Shown here piece after piece: positions 13,172 to 20,425 of a stretch of DNA of 52,101 bases. The notes below the pieces were generated by a model. The model was not told the DNA's origin and did no database searches. It worked only from the letters and a program-made list of their open reading frames with translations. The translations under genes were made by a program, and so were the position numbers. Positions within the stretch are counted from its first letter, which is position 1; the number at the start of each line of letters is the position of its first letter. This stretch comes from a virus: IMG/VR virus record IMGVR_UViG_3300014933_000056, positions 1-52,101 of that record, one strand, 5' to 3'.

Positions 13172-13987
13172 ATGACGACAATAATAGCGAGAGCCGCAGA
13201 GAGCGTTCATTGGTACCGCCTAGAGGATGGTGGCCCACAGTACACCGTCAAAGCAAAAGACGGGTCTGACCGGCCTACCACCCTATCCGATGCACGCAAG
13301 ATGAACCTAGTCCCCAGCGTGACCACAATCTTAAAAATGTGGCCTCGTCCGGGTCTTGAGGTGTGGAAGAACGAGCAGTTGCTCTTAGCCGCCTTAACCC
13401 TCCCAAAGCGTCCAGACGAGTCTGAGAAGGATTACATCACTCGGATAGTCTACGACTCCAAAGAGACTGCAAAGACGGCTGCAGAGCGCGGTACGCACAT
13501 CCATGAGTCAATTGAGAAGTGGTATCGGGGTGAGCTTAAAGTAGACCACCAAGAAATTGCTATGGCTTTTGATGAAGCTGTTCTTACATATTTTGGATGC
13601 GACCCTCATGAACCTTGGGAAACCGAACGATCATTCGCCAATTCATTTTTTGGCGGCAAGGTGGATTTGTGCTGCAGTGCTAGTCATTCAGCTCCGAATG
13701 GAATTGTCCTTGATTCAAAGACTAAGGAATTTGATGAGGACGATAAGGTCGTAGGATACGACGAGAACTGTATGCAGCTTGCAGCCTACCGTAATGGCCT
13801 TGGTTTACCCAATGCACGGTGCGCGAACGTCTTTGTGTCGCGTACTAAGCCGGGTTTAATAAGAGTCGTTGAATGGTCACCAGAAGAGCTAGAGAAGGGT
13901 TGGAAGATGTTTTCCTTGCTAGTCCAACTGTGGCGCATTAAAAATAATTTTGGAGAAGAGAATGCTAAACCGACAGGAAATAAATAA
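13172..13987 (+). CDS. RecB/Cas4-like PD-(D/E)XK nuclease
   Basis: I start at 13172 (MTTIIARAAESVHWYR), after AAGGAAAG; a frame to 13133 overlaps the lipoprotein gene. The 271-residue protein shows the nuclease landmarks in order. RGTHIHESIEKWY has the His in the first helix. TERSF has Glu152 and GGKVDLCC has Asp165. IVLDSKTKEF carries the D-x-K core (Asp181, Lys183), and QLAAY (Gln202, Tyr206) is the RecB-family QxxxY motif. The family degrades or trims DNA for phage recombination and replication. The gene overlaps its downstream neighbour. Confidence 0.8.
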   Translation: MTTIIARAAESVHWYRLEDGGPQYTVKAKDGSDRPTTLSDARKMNLVPSVTTILKMWPRPGLEVWKNEQLLLAALTLPKRPDESEKDYITRIVYDSKETAKTAAERGTHIHESIEKWYRGELKVDHQEIAMAFDEAVLTYFGCDPHEPWETERSFANSFFGGKVDLCCSASHSAPNGIVLDSKTKEFDEDDKVVGYDENCMQLAAYRNGLGLPNARCANVFVSRTKPGLIRVVEWSPEELEKGWKMFSLLVQLWRIKNNFGEENAKPTGNK

Positions 13988-14168
13988 AATATTCCACGAG
14001 ATGCAGCTCGAGGATAATTACAACTTTTTGGAGGATGACTTGTATAAATTAGCGATGGCCTACATCAAAGCAGGCGCCGATAAAGAACGAGAAATTATTA
14101 CCACCATTGCCAAGGCCTACAACAGTATCGTAGCTCAGAAAATTATTGAGGTGCGGGGCAAAGAATGA
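13962..14168 (+). CDS. Hypothetical helical protein, 68 aa
   Basis: Start set at the ATG at 13962 (MLNRQEINKIFHEMQ), because GGAG lies 6 bases upstream; a TTG four codons earlier also keeps the frame open. The protein is mostly helical. It overlaps the nuclease gene by 26 bases. I recognise no family; it may be a nuclease partner. Confidence 0.6.
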   Translation: MLNRQEINKIFHEMQLEDNYNFLEDDLYKLAMAYIKAGADKEREIITTIAKAYNSIVAQKIIEVRGKE

Positions 14169-14224
14169 ACGAAGCCATCATAGTAATTATTTGGATCTCT
14201 TTGATTTTAGTAATGACATTCTAA
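14165..14224 (+). CDS. Tiny membrane peptide, 19 aa
   Basis: The frame begins with an ATGA overlap at the end of the previous gene and encodes MNEAIIVIIWISLILVMTF, a single hydrophobic helix. It ends right before the terminator A-run. Coupling supports it, but the length makes it uncertain. Confidence 0.35.
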   Translation: MNEAIIVIIWISLILVMTF

Positions 14225-14260
14225 AAAAAACCCCTATCCGCTGAAGGTGACGGATAGGGG
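14223..14260 (-). terminator. Strong intrinsic terminator between convergent operons
   Basis: CCCCTATCCG (14231-14240) pairs perfectly with CGGATAGGGG (14251-14260) around a 10-base loop. On the minus strand the stem is followed by eight T (14223-14230). It ends the leftward late transcript just after the last late gene and protects the rightward operon from antisense reading. A second small stem GACCC/GGGTC lies at 14267-14282. Confidence 0.85.
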
Positions 14261-14292
14261 ACTAAAGACCCCACGGAGGGTCGTGCGAGAAA

Positions 14293-15318
14293 CTACTTAA
14301 ATCTTCTTTGTGGCGCCAAACGATTAAGGACTCCCATTAATTCATCTTGGTGACCCTTACCAATTAATGCACCACCTAAAACTTGAGTTGGAACTGTAGG
14401 GATCATCATAGATAGACCGCCTGCAGTGTTTAACAACTTGTTTTTTTCTTCCGGCGTGTATTGGTCGGCGTGGAAACCTTTCTTCCATACAGTAGGCGCA
14501 ATATCCACAATATCTTTACCGGCAAAATAACCGCCAAGCGCACCAGCGCCTACCTTTGCGGCGCCCTTAGCAAGATTGACTCCCTTGCCAACCATTTCAG
14601 CTCTACGTGCTGCAGCAGCTTGAGCATCGGCTGCATTTTGTGCGGCACGCTCTGCTCTTAGGCTTGCATCTCTAGCTGCTTGTGCATCAAGCGCTTGACG
14701 CTCAGCATGCGCTCTACGGGCTTCTTCTTCCATCTGAGTACCTACGTGCTCAGGAATAATTATTCCGCTTTCACGAGGATACTCAGGGCCAAAATTAATA
14801 ATCGCGGTTTTTGCAGAAGGCTGTTGTTTAAGCTTTTGCTCTAACTCCCATTTCTCTCTTTGGGCAGTCATGTTATGACCCTGCCGTTTTTGCCTTCCGG
14901 TAGGCTCACCATCACCACGAGCACTAGTCATTACTTCATTAACTGTAGAAGGATGTGTACCAGCTACATCATGAGGTATTAATGGCTCCCCTACAGTAGG
15001 CTCAACGCGCATGCGTGTAGCATTACCTGTAGCTGCAGGAGTAGTGCCACCATAAACTTCAGGCGATCCAGATAACGCCTTTTTGAAAGCACGAGGAATA
15101 AGATTTTTATGCGCCGCATAGCCACCAACTAAAGCGCCAACTTTACCCCTGCCCTCTGCTTCAGATTCTTGCTTTTGTTTAACTTCTTGTTGAGCTTCAG
15201 CATCAGCTTTTTTTATAGTTTCTAAATCAGCAGCAGTTGGGTTTGACCAACTAGATATCGTCTCTGGATGATGATATTTCTTGAGATAGTCTTCAGCACT
15301 TTCAACTTTATCGTCCAT
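14293..15318 (-). CDS. Putative internal virion/ejection protein with coiled coil
   Basis: This 341-residue protein has an Ala-rich, Arg/Glu-rich coiled coil (MEEEARRAHAERQALDAQAARDASLRAERAAQNAADAQAAAARR region). A small glycine-rich hydrophobic patch follows (GVNLAKGAAKVGAGALGGYFAGKD). It is the last late gene and lies directly after the ejection-like proteins, with AAAGG before the start. Amphipathic and Ala-rich composition is common in podovirus internal proteins that enter the cell with DNA. The role is inferred from place and composition only. Confidence 0.5.
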   Translation of the reverse strand: MDDKVESAEDYLKKYHHPETISSWSNPTAADLETIKKADAEAQQEVKQKQESEAEGRGKVGALVGGYAAHKNLIPRAFKKALSGSPEVYGGTTPAATGNATRMRVEPTVGEPLIPHDVAGTHPSTVNEVMTSARGDGEPTGRQKRQGHNMTAQREKWELEQKLKQQPSAKTAIINFGPEYPRESGIIIPEHVGTQMEEEARRAHAERQALDAQAARDASLRAERAAQNAADAQAAAARRAEMVGKGVNLAKGAAKVGAGALGGYFAGKDIVDIAPTVWKKGFHADQYTPEEKNKLLNTAGGLSMMIPTVPTQVLGGALIGKGHQDELMGVLNRLAPQRRFK

Positions 15319-15323
15319 GATTT

Positions 15324-17219
15324 TTACCTTTTTGAAACTGGCAATTTAGCATCGTTATATGCCCTTACAATTTTAGAAAACTCAGTATCTATATCTTTTA
15401 AATACTTAGAGTTTAAAAATATGTCTGCATATGGCGTAATACTATTGTTCACATCATGATATTTTGTCTTCTCTTCATTGATACGATCAAAATACTTTTT
15501 GTCATGATCTAACCTTGCTCGATCTTGAAGCAATAGTTTGTAAGCAACATCTGCTTGTTGATCCAAATGCGCGGAAGTTTTTAACGCTTGCAAAACTTCA
15601 TTTTGAGCACCCTTTAAAGGAACTCCTGTAAGTTTTACATTGTCAAAAGCAATTCGTATTAAGTACGAAGCCATTTCATCAGCAAACTCTTTCGCTTCTT
15701 TAGGCAAACCAGCTTTTAAAAACTCATCGACAGGAAAACGAACACCTGCACTAATACCTGCCGCGCTACCTGAAAACCCTTGATTCAAAGCATTTAAAAG
15801 TGGTTCGCTGTTTTGCATTAGAGCAAACACTTTCTTAGACATGTCAGGATTTTTTTCCATCATGTCAATGGCTCGATCATATCTATTATGAGTATGGGTA
15901 AATTCAGACCCTTTCATAATAGGCGCCCAGCTTTGAATTTTAGCTACATAAGGAGCTTCAGTCTCTTGTGCACGTTTTTGATAAGACTCCATAGCTGCTC
16001 TACGGTCTGCTTCTGGAAGACCTGCAATATCAGGTTTTCTTTCCGTAGGAGGATAAAACTTTACTTCTTCTTCAACTTTTTGAACTGGCTTACGTTCCCA
16101 ATGATTTTTATCACGTTCTTTAGCCCATTCAGGCTGAGTCCATCCGTTTTCTTTAAGAATCTTTCTGTGTTCATCGGTTAACCGACGCGAATCAACATCA
16201 ATAGCCTCGCCAGTAAAATGCTTGCTAGTGGTGCCAACTGGATTACCTTCTCTTGTAAAGTTAGGATTATTTGGGTCGCGCAAAGCTTCTTGTTCTTTTG
16301 GTGTTCGGACATTGCTAATGACAGGAACGCCCTGCTCATGAAGCTTATAAACATCATCATTGACACGAGCACCATTCGGCAATAAACGAGACTCTCCAGC
16401 TTTTTCACTGGTAGGACGATCTGATTTATTCATATCATCTTTAAGCTCAAGCGCATCTTTAGGAACAGGATACATTTCGTCAGAGCTAGGCACGTTTTGT
16501 TTATTTCCGTCGCTCTCACTAACAAAATTATCAATTGTTTTAGGAAGAACATTTCTTTGCTGTTCATTTGTTACAGGTGGCCTTGGATTGCGCTGATCAG
16601 GGCCTTCAGCACCCGTCATAGGCTCTTGAACATGGAATGCTTCACCTTCCATACGAGCTAAATATTCCTTATCAGCCTGAGTTAAAGCAATTCCTGCAGC
16701 TTGTTTTGCATTAATTCTTTGAATAGCATTTTGTTGATTTGCCTGAGCGGTAGCTATTTCATCTTTAATAGCCTTACCAAGAGAAAGCCCCGGAGCCTCT
16801 GCTTCCAATTCCCTAAGCAAAGCAGCAGGAGGTGTTTGCCCCGGATGCGCTTTAGCCCATTCTCTAAACTTGTCGTTAGCTTTTTTATGTGCGCCTAAAA
16901 TTGCACCCTGCTGCATTAACTCTAGTCTCATTTGAGCTATAGGTAATTGGGCAGCACGACGCTGCTCTTCGTTCTCGCCTAAAGCTTCCATGGCACTGCC
17001 CAAAGAAGCCGTAAATCCGCCTAGCTGTGGCTTGGCAAACCCTGCAGCTACCTTAAACCAATTAGGTTGATCGTATCGTTTTCTGAGGGCTTCTACCGCA
17101 GCTAATTGAGCATTATTAAGCTCTGCCATACGCTCATCGTCTTGACCGTATAAAGGAAATTTTGTTGGGTCTACGGCGACGCTAAAACCAGACAAGCCTC
17201 CGCTTGGTTTATCTGACAT
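15324..17219 (-). CDS. Virion ejection-type protein with M15 peptidase domain
   Basis: A 631-residue protein. The first ~200 residues are helical and Gln/Ala-rich. Residues about 275-380 form a peptidase M15 (VanY/L-Ala-D-Glu or D-Ala-D-Ala type) domain: STKEQ-like VRTPKEQEALRDPNNP, then SKHFTGEAIDVDS with His334 and Asp341, and KNHWERKP with His373. These are the zinc-binding SxHxxGxAxD and xHW motifs. The remainder is helical. A virion-borne peptidase that opens the murein during DNA entry is the likely role, as with lytic domains of T7 gp16-type proteins. Confidence 0.75.
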   Translation of the reverse strand: MSDKPSGGLSGFSVAVDPTKFPLYGQDDERMAELNNAQLAAVEALRKRYDQPNWFKVAAGFAKPQLGGFTASLGSAMEALGENEEQRRAAQLPIAQMRLELMQQGAILGAHKKANDKFREWAKAHPGQTPPAALLRELEAEAPGLSLGKAIKDEIATAQANQQNAIQRINAKQAAGIALTQADKEYLARMEGEAFHVQEPMTGAEGPDQRNPRPPVTNEQQRNVLPKTIDNFVSESDGNKQNVPSSDEMYPVPKDALELKDDMNKSDRPTSEKAGESRLLPNGARVNDDVYKLHEQGVPVISNVRTPKEQEALRDPNNPNFTREGNPVGTTSKHFTGEAIDVDSRRLTDEHRKILKENGWTQPEWAKERDKNHWERKPVQKVEEEVKFYPPTERKPDIAGLPEADRRAAMESYQKRAQETEAPYVAKIQSWAPIMKGSEFTHTHNRYDRAIDMMEKNPDMSKKVFALMQNSEPLLNALNQGFSGSAAGISAGVRFPVDEFLKAGLPKEAKEFADEMASYLIRIAFDNVKLTGVPLKGAQNEVLQALKTSAHLDQQADVAYKLLLQDRARLDHDKKYFDRINEEKTKYHDVNNSITPYADIFLNSKYLKDIDTEFSKIVRAYNDAKLPVSKR

Positions 17220-17221
17220 TC

Positions 17222-18250
17222 TTATCTCCCTTGTGGCAAGGCGCCATGGTTACTAAGCGAAGCGCAGCCAACTGCATTCCCATAATCGTCTGAAGCAATC
17301 AAACCGCCTGATGCCAAATTTCCGAAGTTTTTAATTGCTTTGATGCCTTTGCACAAATTTGTAAGAGCGCAAGCACCTTTATTTACAACCCCCATAATTC
17401 CTGAACCAACCGTTGCTGCAGCAGACAACGGAGACATGCACATAGTCGTCTTTACGCTTGTAGGCACTTGATTCTTACCCAGCATGGTTGCGTACTTACA
17501 CATCTTAGACAGGGCGTAGCACTGCTCATTCTGCTTAATGGTCTGGCATTCAGCACCCATCTTTGCCAACTCTTCTGTACATTGAATATTGGTGCAAGAA
17601 ATTGTTTTGCCCAAGTTGGTCAGATTAGCTCCAGCTACATTCTTAGCACCAGCGCATTGAGATGCAGCACTCGCAGCAGTTTGACCCATCTGATTCAATA
17701 AATTCTGTCTTGCCGTCGCAGCCTGTAAAGCACTACCGTAGCCAGAGTTTTCCATGTTAGCTATCTGACTGTTCAAATCGTTCATGGCGTTAGCCTGCAC
17801 TTGACCTAAGACCTGAGCGCCACGCTGTGAACCAAACTGACCAGAACCTACAGCCGCAGCCGTAGCTTGTGGTGTCAAATTTTGCTGAATGTTACGCATG
17901 CCGATGTTTGACATGCCCTGTACAGCATTCTGCAGGTAAGGACTCATGTAGCACTGAGCTAGCTGAGCTGGATTGCTACACATTGCTTCGTTCAAATAAG
18001 GATTGGCTGCATTGGCTATATTGACGTCAGCAGCCTGACCTATGACATTTCCACTCTCGTCCAATGTAGGTTTGGCAGCTCCAGCATTTGCAGCGGCATT
18101 ACCAAATGCCTGCTGTTGCAAAGGAGTAGCGCCAATAAACTTGCCATTCATTGCGTCCTTGCCACAATTAGCAATCGTAGATAACGCCGATTTATAATAA
18201 TCTGGCGCTACGGTTTCTACATTCTGTGATGACTGAAGCATATTAGCCAT
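17222..18250 (-). CDS. Cysteine-rich putative ejection protein
   Basis: This 342-residue protein is Ala/Gln/Asn-rich. NPYLNEAM, MSPYLQNAVQGM and QNLTPQATAAAVGSGQFGSQRGAQVLGQ are phrases recurrent in podovirus DNA-ejection proteins. It carries about 13 cysteines, concentrated in the second half (ISCTNIQCTEELAKMGAEC, QCYALSKMCKY), which is unusual for a virion protein. It begins in TAATG overlap with the next late gene and lies between two other ejection-like proteins. The C-terminal LASGGLIASDDYGN resembles the GG motif seen in other virion proteins. Confidence 0.6.
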   Translation of the reverse strand: MANMLQSSQNVETVAPDYYKSALSTIANCGKDAMNGKFIGATPLQQQAFGNAAANAGAAKPTLDESGNVIGQAADVNIANAANPYLNEAMCSNPAQLAQCYMSPYLQNAVQGMSNIGMRNIQQNLTPQATAAAVGSGQFGSQRGAQVLGQVQANAMNDLNSQIANMENSGYGSALQAATARQNLLNQMGQTAASAASQCAGAKNVAGANLTNLGKTISCTNIQCTEELAKMGAECQTIKQNEQCYALSKMCKYATMLGKNQVPTSVKTTMCMSPLSAAATVGSGIMGVVNKGACALTNLCKGIKAIKNFGNLASGGLIASDDYGNAVGCASLSNHGALPQGR

Positions 18251-20175
18251 TATTTACTCCCCGTCTTTATGTATTGAATTGGGTCTTTTGCCTTGGGTGG
18301 AATCTTATCCAGAGGTGCGCCACGCTTATGCGCTCTCAGCTTAGTCCGTAATCCATCAAGGATCTCTGCACCACGCTTATTATCCCCGCCACCAAGGGCT
18401 GTGACAAATGCTTCAGGGAAGACGTATTCACCGTCAGCAATCTTAGCTGGAACGGGGTTACTACCGCCTTCCTTCTTGTGAGGAATCTTTTCGCGGAATC
18501 CTTCTAAAACTTCTCTACCAGCCTTGCTAGAACCATCTCCAAGGGCTGATACCGTCTCAGCATCCATAACGTAGTCGCCATCGTGCAACATAGCTGGAAT
18601 GTCGTCTGACTGCCCTGTACCGGCGCCGCAAGCATAGTAACCTGTCATACCGGTAATAAACTCAGGCTTATGACCCTTAGGGGCGGCAGCAGCGTATTTG
18701 TGCGGCAAGCCTCCTGTCGCTAAAGGATTTATTCGTGTTTGCCTAAGAGGTTTTAACTTATGGCTTTCCATGCTTTTGCCTGAAAATAAAAAATTAGGCT
18801 TGCTGCACTTAACAAATTTTGGAGCAGTAAGTTTTTCCCAACAAGTAGTATTGTTTTTGCAATATATATTGTTCAACTCTTTGATTGAACTTTCTAAATT
18901 GCCTTGATTATTTTTCTCTGTAGTCACACTACCGGCCTCACTGTAAGCTAACCCGCCAGAATGCATGGCTTGTTGTTGCACTGGTTGATCTTGAACTAAC
19001 GGTGTTTCATTATCTAATGATTGGACTTCTTTTTCTGCGGCATCATTAACCGTTTTTAATCCTGCCGATTTGCCAGATAGTTTTCTTGTGTTTAAAAATG
19101 TCGGAGTTCCATTTAAAAACCCTGTAAGTCCACTGCCAGCTCCAGAACAAGGTGCTGCACCTGTACATGTTTGATTACCACCAAATAAATCTTTACCTGC
19201 CTTATATAAATTTTTTGCTTTTGTTAAAAGACTTGAACAGCCTTGAAAACCAGCACACTGGTTACCTATCTGTGCTGGGCCTTCTGGATCAATCTGATAT
19301 CCGGGCGCATTAGGATTGTTAGGCAACCCTGTTTGCCAATCTATAGATGGGCTTAAACCACTAGCTATTGCTGATGTATTGCCAATAACATTGCCAAACA
19401 TATCAAGCGTTTCGCCAGCCATGGTGCCAGTGCCGCCAGCAATAACGCCGGGCAAGCCACCCACTAATTCACCGCCAACACCTTCAGCAACCGCCGCGCC
19501 TGCACCGCTACCAAATAAACCGCCAGCCCCACCAAGGATGCCGCCAACAGCAGGCGCCAGCATAAGGAATGGCGCCAAGCAACCCATGATGCCGGGGTCG
19601 TTAGCGTATCTGGTAGCCTTAAAATACTGAACATCTGGCTTACCAGTTTGTTCGTTATTTACAGGTACAAGGTTACCGCTTCCATCAGCTTTGTACATAA
19701 CGGTTGCATGAAGGGCTTGATCACCTCGCTTAGCACCCTCAACAGCGTTAGTTACCGAATATAAGTCTTTTGCTTGAGTGTTAATCGCGTTGTAAAGCTT
19801 GGTCTTGTCTAAGACATTTTGCTTTCCACCCATACCAACTTGTTGTTGGTGGTAATACGGAGATGGATCAATGCCTGCAGCCTTAGCCGCATTAACAAAG
19901 TCTTGGTCACTAGCAGCTTTCCCTGCTGTTGTTTTATAGCCGATGCTACCCATACCTTCGGGCGCAGTCACAAGGCCATAAACACCTGCACCATTTAATA
20001 CCCTAACCGCATCAGATTTTTGACCCCAACCTGCGTTATAAATTTGATCGCGGATATCGGAATTGTTGGCGGTTAATTCATTGGTGCGTTTATCCTTGAA
20101 CTGCTTATCAATAATCGATTGATTAAGCGTAGGAAGCCCATTGGCGAAAAACTGAGGTGTAGAAGAATCTGCCAT
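18250..20175 (-). CDS. Large internal virion/ejection-like protein
   Basis: A 641-residue protein. Its first 200 residues are soluble. Then comes a Gly/Ala-rich hydrophobic stretch (LAPFLMLAPAVGGILGGAGGLFGSGAGAAVAEG), typical of membrane-penetrating ejection proteins. The C-terminus holds two copies of one domain (GQSDDIPAMLHDGDYVMDAETVSALG and GGSNPVPAKIADGEYVFPEAFVTALGGG), each followed by a helix (REVLEGFRE, AEILDGLRT). This repeat is widespread in tail and internal virion proteins of podoviruses. It has nine cysteines, like its neighbour. The role is inferred. Confidence 0.6.
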   Translation of the reverse strand: MADSSTPQFFANGLPTLNQSIIDKQFKDKRTNELTANNSDIRDQIYNAGWGQKSDAVRVLNGAGVYGLVTAPEGMGSIGYKTTAGKAASDQDFVNAAKAAGIDPSPYYHQQQVGMGGKQNVLDKTKLYNAINTQAKDLYSVTNAVEGAKRGDQALHATVMYKADGSGNLVPVNNEQTGKPDVQYFKATRYANDPGIMGCLAPFLMLAPAVGGILGGAGGLFGSGAGAAVAEGVGGELVGGLPGVIAGGTGTMAGETLDMFGNVIGNTSAIASGLSPSIDWQTGLPNNPNAPGYQIDPEGPAQIGNQCAGFQGCSSLLTKAKNLYKAGKDLFGGNQTCTGAAPCSGAGSGLTGFLNGTPTFLNTRKLSGKSAGLKTVNDAAEKEVQSLDNETPLVQDQPVQQQAMHSGGLAYSEAGSVTTEKNNQGNLESSIKELNNIYCKNNTTCWEKLTAPKFVKCSKPNFLFSGKSMESHKLKPLRQTRINPLATGGLPHKYAAAAPKGHKPEFITGMTGYYACGAGTGQSDDIPAMLHDGDYVMDAETVSALGDGSSKAGREVLEGFREKIPHKKEGGSNPVPAKIADGEYVFPEAFVTALGGGDNKRGAEILDGLRTKLRAHKRGAPLDKIPPKAKDPIQYIKTGSK

Positions 20176-20185
20176 GATGTACTCT

Positions 20186-20425
20186 TTATAAAACCGGTTG
20201 TATGCTCATTGAGCCTGCAACTGCTTTAGCCCAATCCTGCCAATTTTCATACGGCCTATGATCAGGCAATCCAGACTGAACAAAGTAGCCGATACCATTC
20301 AAACCATCGACCCACTCTCTCCAGTTCTCTTCAGGCACCGTACCCAACTGATTGCTACCAAATAGCTCAAACATGAGCCTACAGTATTGATCCCAATCCA
20401 TCCCACGAGGATCATACGCAATCAT
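20186..20425 (-). CDS. Conserved small virion-cluster protein, 79 aa
   Basis: The sequence DPRGMDWDQYCRLMFELFGSNQLGTVPEENWREWVDGLNGIGYF is a strongly conserved podovirus signature next to the gp10-like gene. It is acidic and tryptophan-rich. Translation is coupled to the gene before it (ATGA at 20422-20425). No activity is known; a tail or ejection cofactor is plausible. Confidence 0.75.
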   Translation of the reverse strand: MIAYDPRGMDWDQYCRLMFELFGSNQLGTVPEENWREWVDGLNGIGYFVQSGLPDHRPYENWQDWAKAVAGSMSIQPVL

